61,395 nt of DNA from Anaerosalibacter massiliensis (GTDB lineage: Bacteria > Bacillota > Clostridia > Tissierellales > Sporanaerobacteraceae): positions 1 through 61,395 of the forward strand of contig CCEZ01000011.1 in the NCBI GenBank assembly GCA_000751555.1, given 5' to 3'. Shown here in pieces: positions 44,055 through 52,435 of the stretch; position 1 is the first letter of the stretch; each line of letters begins with the position of its first letter. The translations under genes were made by a program, and so were the position numbers. Below the pieces are notes generated by a model that was not told the origin of the DNA, did not search any database, and saw only the letters and a list, made by a program, of their open reading frames with translations.

Positions 44055-45557
44055 ATGTATAGTAAAAGGAAAATATCTAGTTTTTTAATAATTGTACTAT
44101 CACTTTCTATAATATTATCTGGTTGCTTAGTATCTAATTCTACTCATGAAACGTTGATTACAAATGATTATAATGATTTGAAAATAGACAAATTAAATAA
44201 TTATAAAATAGAGGTAGAATTTAATCCAAGGGAAAAAAATTACACAGGAAAGCAGGTGATTACATATGTAAACAATACAGATAGTAATTTAAAAGATATT
44301 TTTATACATCTTTATCCAAATGCTTTTAAATCAAAAGAAACTGCCCCATTTTTAGAGGATGATTTTGAAAAGATTTACAATGGAAAATATGAGCCTGGAT
44401 TCATAGATTTAAATAAGGTTATGGTGAATAAAAAAGATGTAAATTATGAGATACAAGGACATGGAGATACTATTTTAAAGATAGAACCTAATTCAGCTTT
44501 AAAACCAAATGAAAAATTAGATATATATTTGGAGTATAAGGTCAAACTTCCTTCAGCACAAGATAGATTTGGCTATGGAGAAGATACATTTAATTTTGGA
44601 AATTGGTACCCTATAGTATCTGTATATGATGAAAACGGATGGAATACAGATCCTTATTATAATATTGGAGATCCTTTTTATAGTGATATAAGTAATTATG
44701 AGGTAAGAATAACAGTACCTAGAAATATAATAGTAGCTTCTAGTGGAAATATATTAGATGAAAAAATCAAAGGGAATAAAAAGACATATAATATTGAAGG
44801 GAAACTTATAAGGGATTTTGCTTGGATAGCTAGTGAATATTTTACAGTAGAAGAAAGAGAAGTTGAAGGGATAAAAATAAAAAATTATTTTTTAGAGGGA
44901 GATTCAGATATTAAAAAGTTTGTAGGAGATGTTTCGGAAAATTCTATTAGAACTTTTAATAAATTGTTTGGAAAATATCCTTATGGAAATTATTCTGTAG
45001 TAGCTACAGATTTTAGTGGAGGTATGGAATATCCAGGTTTGGTTTTTATAGGGAGAGAGTATTATAATGAGTTTGAAAAGGATTTTTTAGAAAAGGTAAT
45101 AGCTCATGAAACAGGTCATCAGTGGTGGTATGGAGTAGTAGGGAACAATCAGGTAGAAGAAGCATGGCTAGATGAATCCTTAACAACTTATTCTGAAATA
45201 GTATATTTAGATGAAATATATGGTGAAGAAATGGGGAAAGAACATTATGAAGATATGAAAAACTATTATGATTATATGCAAGAATCCTACAAATTTGAAG
45301 AAGTAGTTGTTAAATCCTTAGAAGATTTTAATAATTGGAATGACTATGGAGCATTAGTTTATTATAGGGGTGCTATGTTTTTAGATGAAATAAAAAAAGA
45401 CTTTGGCAAAGAAACACTATATGATATACTGGATAAGTATTATAATAAACATAAATTTTACAATGCTAAAACTGAAGATTTTATAAAGGTTTGTGAAGAG
45501 GTAACAGGCACTAGTTTTGAAAAGAGAGTATATAAATGGCTTTATAAAAGGGAATAG
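44055..45557 (+). CDS. M1-family zinc metallopeptidase lipoprotein
   Basis: 500 residues. Lipoprotein signal with lipobox ILSGC (Cys 24). The N-terminal beta domain begins NYKIEVEFNPREKNYTGKQVITYVNN, as in aminopeptidase N. The exopeptidase motif appears as FSGGMEYPGLVFIGREYY (GxMEN-like), the zinc site as AHETGHQWWYG (HExxH, about 351) and the distal Glu as WLDESLTTYSE (about 373). An extracellular, membrane-anchored aminopeptidase-like enzyme, shorter than full M1 proteins because it lacks the large C-terminal helical domain. GGAGG precedes the ATG. Confidence 0.93.
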   Translation: MYSKRKISSFLIIVLSLSIILSGCLVSNSTHETLITNDYNDLKIDKLNNYKIEVEFNPREKNYTGKQVITYVNNTDSNLKDIFIHLYPNAFKSKETAPFLEDDFEKIYNGKYEPGFIDLNKVMVNKKDVNYEIQGHGDTILKIEPNSALKPNEKLDIYLEYKVKLPSAQDRFGYGEDTFNFGNWYPIVSVYDENGWNTDPYYNIGDPFYSDISNYEVRITVPRNIIVASSGNILDEKIKGNKKTYNIEGKLIRDFAWIASEYFTVEEREVEGIKIKNYFLEGDSDIKKFVGDVSENSIRTFNKLFGKYPYGNYSVVATDFSGGMEYPGLVFIGREYYNEFEKDFLEKVIAHETGHQWWYGVVGNNQVEEAWLDESLTTYSEIVYLDEIYGEEMGKEHYEDMKNYYDYMQESYKFEEVVVKSLEDFNNWNDYGALVYYRGAMFLDEIKKDFGKETLYDILDKYYNKHKFYNAKTEDFIKVCEEVTGTSFEKRVYKWLYKRE

Positions 45558-45587
45558 CATATCTAATTTTAAAATAAAGGTGATATT

Positions 45588-46790
45588 ATGAAAATTAAAT
45601 TTAAAAGGCAAGCATTTTTTTTATTAGTATTTATTTTTCTAATTAATTCAATATCTTTTGCTGGAAAAATAGGTATTGAAGAAGGAGTTTCAGCATATTT
45701 ATTAGGAGATTTTGAAGAAGGCAGAATACTGGAAGAATACAATATAGATACCCCACTAGAGATAGCTAGTATTACAAAGCTTATGACCTATACTGTAGTA
45801 ATGGATGAAATAAGAAATAGAAATATATCTATGAAAGATGAAATAACTATAGATAAGGAAGTGGCAAGTATCAAAGGTTCGACTTTTGAGTTAGAAGAAG
45901 GAGAAAAATTTTCAGTAGAAACTTTACTTCAAAGTACGTTGATAGTTTCTGCTAATGATTCTTGTGTAGCTTTAGCTAAGCATGTATCAGGAGATGTACC
46001 AAGCTTTGTAAAAAAGATGAATCAAAAAGCAAAAGAAATAGGATTAGAAAATGCAAAATTTTTAAACCCTAACGGTCTTCCTGAAAATAGTGGGCATAAT
46101 ACTATGAGTGTTAGAGATATTTTTGAACTTTCCAGATACATATTAAAAGAATATCCTCAAATACTTGAAATAACTAAAAAAGAAAAAATTGATATAGATG
46201 ATAGTATAAGAGGAGAGGATTTTGTAAATAAAAATACAAATCCATTGTTGAAGGAAATACCTGAAGTAGATGGACTCAAAACAGGATTTACTGATGGAGC
46301 GGGTTACTGTCTGGTTTCTACAATTAATGTAAAAGGACAAGCTAAGGATGAAGATTCTAGACTTATTGGTATAGTAATGGGAACTAAAAGCGAAGAAGGC
46401 AGAAAAAACATGAGCAAATATTTATTAAATTATGGGCTTATAAATTACAAAAAAAATCTAGTATTATCTAAGGACTCTCCAGTAGATGTTATACATATTC
46501 CTAATGGAAATAGATTAGAAGTAGAAGTATTTCCTAAAGAAGATACATATGTATTAGAAAAAAAGAATGATAATACATTAAAAAAAGTAGTTATAGACAA
46601 TGATATTAAATTACCTCTTAAAAAGGGAGATACTATAGGAAAAGTAATATTATATAGTGAAAATAGTGATAAAGTATTGAAAGAAGTTGATTTGGTTTTA
46701 GGGAAGAATATAAGAGAGGCTAATTTTCTAATAAAAGCTTTCAGAAATATAAAAGGTTTTTTAGCATACATTTGGAATTCTGTTTTCTAA
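45588..46790 (+). CDS. D-alanyl-D-alanine carboxypeptidase (DacF/PBP5 type)
   Basis: 400 residues with a signal peptide (FFLLVFIFLINSISFAG). The penicillin-binding motifs are SxxK in ASITKLMTYT (about 60), SAN in VSANDSCVALA (about 118) and KTG in DGLKTGFTDGAGYC (about 227). A beta-rich C-terminal domain and a terminal hydrophobic anchor (FRNIKGFLAYIWNSVF) follow. Trims the stem peptide of peptidoglycan at the outer face of the membrane. It starts 30 bases after the M1 gene with AAAGGTG and is probably co-transcribed. Confidence 0.95.
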   Translation: MKIKFKRQAFFLLVFIFLINSISFAGKIGIEEGVSAYLLGDFEEGRILEEYNIDTPLEIASITKLMTYTVVMDEIRNRNISMKDEITIDKEVASIKGSTFELEEGEKFSVETLLQSTLIVSANDSCVALAKHVSGDVPSFVKKMNQKAKEIGLENAKFLNPNGLPENSGHNTMSVRDIFELSRYILKEYPQILEITKKEKIDIDDSIRGEDFVNKNTNPLLKEIPEVDGLKTGFTDGAGYCLVSTINVKGQAKDEDSRLIGIVMGTKSEEGRKNMSKYLLNYGLINYKKNLVLSKDSPVDVIHIPNGNRLEVEVFPKEDTYVLEKKNDNTLKKVVIDNDIKLPLKKGDTIGKVILYSENSDKVLKEVDLVLGKNIREANFLIKAFRNIKGFLAYIWNSVF

Positions 46791-46869
46791 CAGCAACACA
46801 AGGGGACGGTTCTTCTGTGTCCATTGACTTTTCAATAAAAATAGTGTAAAATATATGAGTACACAGTGT

Positions 46870-46946
46870 GCATCCGTAGCTCAGTAGGATAGAGCAGCGC
46901 CCTCCTAAGGCGTGTGTCGGGGGTTCGACTCCTCTCGGGTGCACCA
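46870..46946 (+). tRNA. tRNA-Arg (CCT)
   Basis: Cloverleaf from GCATCCG to CGGGTGC-A-CCA. The anticodon arm is GCGCC-CTCCTAA-GGCGT, giving CCT. T arm with GGTTCGACTCC. CCA encoded. Confidence 0.96.
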
Positions 46947-46976
46947 TTTTTGTAATTAAATATATAGGTGAAAAAT

Positions 46977-47426
46977 ATGGATGAAAAATATATGTCATTG
47001 GCTTTAAAAGAAGCTGAAAAAGCTTCTAATATTTTGGAAGTGCCTGTAGGAGCTATTATTGTTCATAAAAATGAAGTGATAGCTACTGGATATAATATGA
47101 GAGAAAGTTTAAAAGATCCCACAGCTCATGCAGAGATAATTGCTATAAAAAGAGCTAGTGAATATTTAAATGGTTGGAGACTTATAAATTGTACTATGTA
47201 TGTAACATTAGAACCTTGTCCTATGTGTGCAGGAGCTATACTAAATTCTAGAATAGATAGATTAGTTATTGGAACAAAAGATTATAAGATGGGATGTTGT
47301 GGTACTGTAATTGATTTACTTCACAATTCTAATTTTAATCACAAGGTAGATACTACTTTTGGAGTATTGGAAGATGAGTGTAAAATAATTTTAAAAGATT
47401 TTTTTAAAAAACTAAGGAAAAAATGA
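46977..47426 (+). CDS. tadA: tRNA(adenine-34) deaminase
   Basis: 149 residues, cytidine-deaminase fold. Zinc ligands and catalytic Glu are in PTAHAEIIAI (about 52-58) and in LEPCPMCAGAIL (about 82-91). The start EKYMSLALKEAEKAS and SRIDRLVIGTKDYKMGCCGT are typical of TadA, which makes inosine at the wobble base of tRNA-Arg(ACG). ATG 46977 follows ATAGGTG; a GTG nine bases upstream lies in that site. It stands between tRNA-Arg and tRNA-Ser genes. Confidence 0.97.
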   Translation: MDEKYMSLALKEAEKASNILEVPVGAIIVHKNEVIATGYNMRESLKDPTAHAEIIAIKRASEYLNGWRLINCTMYVTLEPCPMCAGAILNSRIDRLVIGTKDYKMGCCGTVIDLLHNSNFNHKVDTTFGVLEDECKIILKDFFKKLRKK

Positions 47427-47430
47427 ATAT

Positions 47431-47521
47431 GGAGAGGTGACCGAGAGGTTGAAGGTGGTGGTCTCGAAAACCATTGTACAGTTTTACTGTACCGAGGGTT
47501 CAAATCCCTCTCTCTCCGCCA
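47431..47521 (+). tRNA. tRNA-Ser (CGA)
   Basis: 91 bases from GGAGAGG to TCTCTCC-G-CCA with the long variable arm of class II tRNAs (TGTACAGTTTTACTGTACC). Anticodon loop CTCGAAA, anticodon CGA. CCA encoded. Confidence 0.96.
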
Positions 47522-47536
47522 ATAGTATATAAATTT

Positions 47537-47571
47537 AAAAAGCTCAAATTGAATTAATTTGAGCTTTTTAA
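47537..47571. terminator. bidirectional terminator between tRNA-Ser and the DUF2935 gene
   Basis: AAAAGCTCAAATT and AATTTGAGCTTTT form the stem, A-rich to the left and T-rich to the right. It overlaps the 3' end of the converging gene. Confidence 0.85.
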
Positions 47572-48471
47572 AATTCTTAAATAATAATAAGCTTCTCTTA
47601 AAACATGATCAGCTAATAGAGGTATTATTATAGACCTTATATTGCAATTCAATAAACCTTCTGTAGCTTCTGATTTAAAATCTTTAATTTTCTCAGTAGC
47701 TTCTAAACTTTTTTCTGTAATTTCTTCGGCAGGAGAGTTATTTTCCAAAGCTTCTTTAGCTTCTATTGTTAACTCTTCAAATAGTGCAGCAAATTCATTT
47801 GCAATATTTATTAAATTTCCTTCTGTAGGATCAAGTAATCCTCTTATAAACATAGAGTGTTCTTCCATTATTTCATTCCAAAATACTTCTTTTTTTAATA
47901 TATTATTATCTAATATACTTTCATCTAAGCTTTGTAGTTTTTCAAGTATATTCAAATAAACTTCTGCCTCTTCAAAGGTATGTTCTAAAAGTAAAGGATA
48001 AAGAGTTATAAAAATTTTACAGTCTAAAACGCTGTCTGTTAAATCTCTTTGTAATTGAATTAAATTATCTACTAAATTTATAGCTTCCATATTTAAATTA
48101 TAGACCTTTTCATAAAGCTCTGGAGAATAATTTTTATTATATTTAGGAACTAAATTCATCTCTAATTTTGTAATATCTGTATCTATACATACTCCAGTAT
48201 AAAACTCTGTAAGTAATTCGGCATTTAAAGTGTATTGAGTTACTAATTCATTTGAAGATAGAACATCTTCTCCTATTTGTTTATTGGCTAAATAAACAAT
48301 TTCTAACAAAAAACTTTCAAAATCTTTTTTTAAGTCATCAATATCTAGTATTAATCTACTATTTTTTATTGGTAATGAAGCTTCAATAAAAATAAGATGT
48401 TCTTTCATTATTCTTGCAAAAAACAAATTGTATTCTAAAGAAAGTTTAATATATTCCTCTTTAGACAACAA
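47554..48471 (-). CDS. DUF2935 family protein (two hemerythrin-like helical domains)
   Basis: About 305 residues made of two copies of a four-helix unit. Each begins with a WxxIMxEHxxF-like motif (FFARIMKEHLIFIEASL in the first, FWNEIMEEHSMFIRGLLDPTE in the second) and has a later His-Glu pair (LLLEHTFEEAEVYL, LLADHVLREAYYYL). These are potential di-metal ligands. Common in Clostridia; function unproven. The TTG at 48471 is preferred because AAAGGAGGAG lies eight bases before it; an ATG 24 bases upstream would place that site inside the gene. Confidence 0.85.
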   Translation of the reverse strand: MLSKEEYIKLSLEYNLFFARIMKEHLIFIEASLPIKNSRLILDIDDLKKDFESFLLEIVYLANKQIGEDVLSSNELVTQYTLNAELLTEFYTGVCIDTDITKLEMNLVPKYNKNYSPELYEKVYNLNMEAINLVDNLIQLQRDLTDSVLDCKIFITLYPLLLEHTFEEAEVYLNILEKLQSLDESILDNNILKKEVFWNEIMEEHSMFIRGLLDPTEGNLINIANEFAALFEELTIEAKEALENNSPAEEITEKSLEATEKIKDFKSEATEGLLNCNIRSIIIPLLADHVLREAYYYLRILKSSN

Positions 48472-48690
48472 AAAGATCTCCTCCTTTAATAACATATTAA
48501 TATTATTATATTAAGCTATTAAAAAAAGGTGATTTAGTGGATGTTAAATAACTAACAAAAATAACTCATCATTTAAAGTGTTAGACAATTATCAATAAAT
48601 AAGTATAAACAAAGTGGCTATTTTTGAATATTTATAAACAAATACATGAGAATGAATACCTAAAGAGCAAGAAATGTATTGTTAATATTT

Positions 48691-48738
48691 AGATAATTCA
48701 GATAATTTCTTGACTTTTCCCAAAATTCGTACTATGAT
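48691..48738 (+). promoter_or_regulatory. promoter of the NSS transporter with an upstream operator-like box
   Basis: TTGACT (48710-48715), 17 bases, TATGAT (48733-48738). Seven bases before the -35 lies AGATAATTCAGA (48691-48702), which recurs at the same spacing before the promoter at 58327. The remaining gap 48472-48690 shows no gene. Confidence 0.75.
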
Positions 48739-48789
48739 TTGCATAGAGAATATTAAAATTTTGTAACTTTTTAGCAAGGAGGTAGAAAA

Positions 48790-50178
48790 ATGAGTCAGAA
48801 CTCAAACAAAGTAAATTTAGGTAAAAGCCCTGAAAGCAGTGGTAGGGAAACTTTTGCAACAAGCTTTGGTATACTAGCAGCAGCTATAGGTTCAGCAGTA
48901 GGGCTAGGTAATATATGGAGATTTCCTTATATTACTGGGATGAATGGTGGAGGAGCATTTATTTTAGTTTATTTAATTTGTGTTGCAATAATAGGAATTC
49001 CATTGATGTTGTCCGAATTTGTAGTAGGCAGGGAGGGTAAAAAAGATGCTATAGGTTCTTTTAAAAAATTATCTCCCAATGGAAAATGGTATATCAGTGG
49101 TATATTAGGAGTTTTAGCAGCATTTATGATACTTTCTTTTTATGGAGTTATAGCAGGATGGTCCTTAGAGTATATAGGGAAATCTATTACTAATCAGTTT
49201 GCAGGTAAGACTGTCACACAAATTGAAACAATGTTTGTAGATTTTATAACTCATCCAGTAAAACCTGTAGTTTGTCAGTTAATATTCATGGCTATAACAG
49301 GATTTATAGTAGCTGCAGGTGTTCAGGGGGGAATAGAAAAGATTTCAAAAATATTAATACCCTTATTATTAGTTATAATAATTATATTAGATATTAGGGC
49401 TATTACCTTACCAGGAGGTAGTGCAGGATTAGAGTTTTTATTTAAGCCAGATTTTTCAAAGATTACTGGAGCTAGTATATTAGATGCATTAGGCCATTCG
49501 TTTTTCTCATTGAGTTTAGGAATGGGAATAATGATTACTTACGGTTCTTATATAGGCAAAGGTGAAAAATTAGGTAAAACATCTCTAAATGTAGCTATAG
49601 CTGATACTGTAATAGCATTATTAGTAGGAATAGCTATATTCCCAGCAGTATTTGCTTTTGATATTGCTCCAAATAGTGGTCCAGGGTTAGTATTTATTAC
49701 ACTTCCAAATGTATTTGCTAAGATGCCAGGAGGTCCTATATTTTCTTCAATGTTTTTCATATTGTTAGCTTTAGCAGCTCTTACAAGTACTATATCCTTA
49801 TTGGAAGTAGTAACTGCTTATGTAATAGAGTGTTTTAATATGGAAAGGAAGAAGGCTTCTATCTTAAGTACTGTTTTAATATCTTTATTAGGAGTATTTG
49901 CGTCACTTTCTAATGGTCCTTTATCTGGGGAAGTATTTTTTGGCAGAAATTTATTTGACTTTTTAGATTATTTAACAGCAAATTATTTCTTAACTATTGC
50001 AGCCCTTATTAGCTGTATATTTGTAGGTTGGAAGTTTAACAAAAAGACTTTAGAAAATCAACTGACGAATGATGGCATTATAAAAGCAAGTTATATAGAT
50101 GTATACTATTTTATTATAAAGTTTATTTGTCCCATTCTCATACTAATAGTATTTTTAGCTGGCATTGGAATAATATAA
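48790..50178 (+). CDS. sodium-dependent transporter of the NSS (SNF) family
   Basis: 462 residues with 11-12 membrane segments. The first helix AAAIGSAVGLGNIWRFPYITGMNGGGAFILVYL is the sodium- and substrate-binding signature of NSS transporters, and helix 6 (GHSFFSLSLGMGIMITYGSY) is conserved. Bacterial members carry amino acids such as Trp, Tyr or Leu. Eleven segments, as in TnaT and MhsT, seem present. AAGGAGG precedes the ATG. The amino acid carried is not known. Confidence 0.95.
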   Translation: MSQNSNKVNLGKSPESSGRETFATSFGILAAAIGSAVGLGNIWRFPYITGMNGGGAFILVYLICVAIIGIPLMLSEFVVGREGKKDAIGSFKKLSPNGKWYISGILGVLAAFMILSFYGVIAGWSLEYIGKSITNQFAGKTVTQIETMFVDFITHPVKPVVCQLIFMAITGFIVAAGVQGGIEKISKILIPLLLVIIIILDIRAITLPGGSAGLEFLFKPDFSKITGASILDALGHSFFSLSLGMGIMITYGSYIGKGEKLGKTSLNVAIADTVIALLVGIAIFPAVFAFDIAPNSGPGLVFITLPNVFAKMPGGPIFSSMFFILLALAALTSTISLLEVVTAYVIECFNMERKKASILSTVLISLLGVFASLSNGPLSGEVFFGRNLFDFLDYLTANYFLTIAALISCIFVGWKFNKKTLENQLTNDGIIKASYIDVYYFIIKFICPILILIVFLAGIGII

Positions 50179-50185
50179 GAATCAT

Positions 50186-50223
50186 AAAAAAGTATAGGGT
50201 TAGATTAAATCCTATACTTTTTT
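50186..50223. terminator. bidirectional terminator after the NSS transporter
   Basis: AAAAAAGTATAGG pairs with CCTATACTTTTTT around a 12-base loop. It also ends the converging minus-strand cluster. Confidence 0.9.
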
Positions 50224-50708
50224 AATTTATTTATATATAGTGTTAAAAAGTAGTCAAATAATAAAAAAATAGGTTGTACAAATATTATTAAATTTTTCAT
50301 AGACATATTAGTATTTATAGGATTGCCAATAAATAATTCATATAATTTATAAATCAAGAAGAATGTAATATTAAAGTATATTAACTTTAAGACAATCTCT
50401 ATTAAAATATTATTAGTTTTTTCTATAAGATTCTTTATTATTCCATAGGGACCAAAAAATAATATATAAAATAGTATATTTCCTCTCATTCCTAATAGCA
50501 CTGTAGATAAAATAGAAGAAGCAATATATATGTATAAACTATTTTTGGTACCAGTTAATATTAATCCAATAGGAATTATTAAGGCAGATAAAAAAAGCAT
50601 TAACAATTTATTATAGGGTAAAATAGTACTTAAATAAATAAAAATGATACTTAATGCTGTAAGGAGGCCACCATATGCTATAGCCTTACTTTTATTATTT
50701 AAATACAT
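50205..50708 (-). CDS. small polytopic membrane protein
   Basis: About 167 residues, five or six hydrophobic segments. The start (AIAYGGLLTALSIIFIYLSTILPYNKLLMLFLSALIIP) resembles ECF S-components and YybS-like proteins, but I cannot assign a family. The ATG at 50708 is chosen because GGGGGGAG lies about nine bases before it; an ATG 24 bases upstream would include that site. It overlaps the end of the DnaJ-like gene by ten bases and is probably translationally coupled. Confidence 0.6.
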   Translation of the reverse strand: MYLNNKSKAIAYGGLLTALSIIFIYLSTILPYNKLLMLFLSALIIPIGLILTGTKNSLYIYIASSILSTVLLGMRGNILFYILFFGPYGIIKNLIEKTNNILIEIVLKLIYFNITFFLIYKLYELFIGNPINTNMSMKNLIIFVQPIFLLFDYFLTLYINKLKKYRI

Positions 50709-51256
50709 GATATAAAGTCTCCCCCCATACACTCACATAGACAATCTAAACAATAAAGGGTTGCACAAATATTACATATATTATGATCTCTATTATTATA
50801 AGGTTTTCTGTAGTTATCATTTCTTCTAAATAGGGAATTGAAAGCATTATTATATTCTCTATTTCCAGGATTCATAGAACAAGCTGTTTCTAAATTACTA
50901 TAGGCTGCATCATACCATCCTCTATTCTGGTTTAATATTCCCATTAAGAAATACCATTCTCCTGTTTTTTTATTTACCATATTTAATTTTCTTTCAGCTT
51001 CAGCTAAGTTTCCATTCTGAATATCAATTCTTGCACTATATAATAATTCTTCCTCTGAAAAATTATTATTTCTATTGCTCATAAGAAAATTATAGGCATC
51101 ATTTATTTCTTTTAATTTCTCCTCAGCTAACTCTCTTAAAGGATTGTCTATGAATTTATCTGGGTGGTATTTTTTTACAAGTTTTTTATAAGCCTGTTTT
51201 ATTTCACTTTCTGTTGCATTTTTATTTATTTCCAATATTTCGTAAGGATCTTTCAT
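50699..51256 (-). CDS. DnaJ-domain protein with Cys-rich tail
   Basis: 185 residues. A J domain at 1-62 (DPYEILEINKNATESEIKQAYKKLVKKYHPDKF) keeps the HPD motif that stimulates Hsp70. Residues 70-135 look like a TPR-type helical repeat (ARIDIQNGNLAEAERKLNMVN, NRGWYDAAYSNLETACSMNPGN). The last 25 residues hold seven Cys (CNICATLYCLDCLCECMGG), a likely metal site. It overlaps the DUF5685 gene by 35 bases. This cluster is probably one functional unit; its client is unknown. Confidence 0.85.
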   Translation of the reverse strand: MKDPYEILEINKNATESEIKQAYKKLVKKYHPDKFIDNPLRELAEEKLKEINDAYNFLMSNRNNNFSEEELLYSARIDIQNGNLAEAERKLNMVNKKTGEWYFLMGILNQNRGWYDAAYSNLETACSMNPGNREYNNAFNSLFRRNDNYRKPYNNRDHNICNICATLYCLDCLCECMGGDFISCI

Positions 51257-52124
51257 TTGTTTTCATCTCCTTAGTTTCAAACACTTTTTCTATCTGTGCT
51301 AGAAGTCCAAAATTAAAAACATTAAATAATATATCCCTATTTTTTTCTATAGGCAATTTTTCAAATGCTCTGCTACATTCTCTAGCATAGGAAGTTAAAA
51401 TGAAATGTATTCTTTTATTTGTACTTTTTACAAAATCCTTATAAGGTATATTTTTTTTATTTAAAATTAAATTTATTCCATTAAATTCATTATTTTTTAT
51501 ATCCTTTTCTAAATCATCATAAGCATCTATTATATAAATCCATTTTCCGAGATTATATCCTAAATGGTATAATGATTCATCATATTCTTTATTATTTATA
51601 TAAGATAGTATAGTATAGGCTGTTAATTCACCAAAAGGATGACTTAATTCATCTAGGCTATCTATATTTTTACTTTTTTCAAGATAATAAAGTTTATTTA
51701 GATTTTCTTTTATATTATTCTCAATTTGTTGAAAATTTTCGGGTATTTTATTTAAATAAGTTTTAAATATAGATGAAAAAACTCTACTTCTAATAGTTTT
51801 GTCATCTATAACATCATCCAATAATTTATGATAAGTTAAAATAATATTCAAATAAGAAGCATATCTTAAAGGCTCATTATCTACTAAAAATATTCTTTTC
51901 TTAATTGGATGGAGTATACAATTTCTTTTTATATATTTTTCTTCATTGCCATTGAAAGAATCTAATAATATAGCTAGAAAAGTTGTATCATAATTTAATG
52001 TAATTCTAGGAACATTTCCAAAATTATACTTTATATTTCTACAAAGTCCACAATAATAAGCTTTGATCTTTTCATAATCTTTTATTTTCAGTTCCATTTT
52101 ATAGGGGATGACATAACCAAACAT
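51222..52124 (-). CDS. DUF5685 family protein
   Basis: About 300 residues, predicted helical, beginning MFGYVIPYKMELKIKDYEKIKAYYCGLCRNIK. This N-terminal CGLC segment with RITLNYDTTFLAILLDSF is characteristic of DUF5685. A later acidic pattern (WIYIIDAYDDLEKDIKNNEFNG) recalls the DDxxD-type helices of isoprenoid-synthase-like folds, without proof of catalysis. The ATG at 52124 follows AAGGAG; upstream frame text is unlikely to be translated. The downstream DnaJ-like gene overlaps it. Confidence 0.7.
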   Translation of the reverse strand: MFGYVIPYKMELKIKDYEKIKAYYCGLCRNIKYNFGNVPRITLNYDTTFLAILLDSFNGNEEKYIKRNCILHPIKKRIFLVDNEPLRYASYLNIILTYHKLLDDVIDDKTIRSRVFSSIFKTYLNKIPENFQQIENNIKENLNKLYYLEKSKNIDSLDELSHPFGELTAYTILSYINNKEYDESLYHLGYNLGKWIYIIDAYDDLEKDIKNNEFNGINLILNKKNIPYKDFVKSTNKRIHFILTSYARECSRAFEKLPIEKNRDILFNVFNFGLLAQIEKVFETKEMKTNERSLRNIGNK

Positions 52125-52224
52125 AATATTCTCCTTAAGTTTACTTTCAGTCATAATATATCATACTAAAAAATCTGATTCAATTAGAAACAAATATTTG
52201 ACTGAAAAAATAATAAGATATATA

Positions 52225-52365
52225 ATAAAATTTGTAAGATAAAAAACAAGGGAAAGTGGTGTGAATCCACTGCAGCCCCCGCTACTGTAAACGATTAAAT
52301 GAATCGTAAGCCAGATTACCTTAATTAATATATGCTAAAACTTCGGAGGGAAGTTTTATGCGTTT
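52225..52365 (+). promoter_or_regulatory. cobalamin (adenosylcobalamin) riboswitch
   Basis: The conserved core is present: AAGGGAAAGTGGTGTGAATCC, then GCAGCCCCCGCTACTGTAA and AAGCCAGATTACC. A following hairpin AAAACTTC-GGAG-GAAGTTTT offers a loop able to kiss the C-rich core loop. It lies just before cobT and a terminator. Coenzyme B12 would repress the operon. The 5' boundary is approximate. Confidence 0.93.
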
Positions 52366-52375
52366 TAGATTTATT

Positions 52376-52398
52376 CTACCTCCAGAGGTAGTTTTTTT
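52376..52398 (+). terminator. riboswitch-controlled terminator before cobT
   Basis: CTACCT-CCAG-AGGTAG followed by seven T, 38 bases before the cobT start. It is the likely expression platform of the cobalamin riboswitch. Confidence 0.8.
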
Positions 52399-52435
52399 AT
52401 TTTCTAAATATTTTTTCAAAGAAGGAAGGGATTTC

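Noticed and set aside
46741-46998. Minus-strand frame across tRNA-Arg
   Set aside because: It is the antisense of a tRNA gene and the carboxypeptidase end; the HPRGVEPPTHALGGRC text is a known tRNA artefact.
47642-47959. Plus-strand frame opposite the DUF2935 gene
   Set aside because: Shadow of a conserved minus-strand gene; no ribosome site.
52358-52435. In-frame N-terminal extension of cobT
   Set aside because: It would translate the riboswitch terminator. The ribosome site and family alignment both favour ATG 52436.
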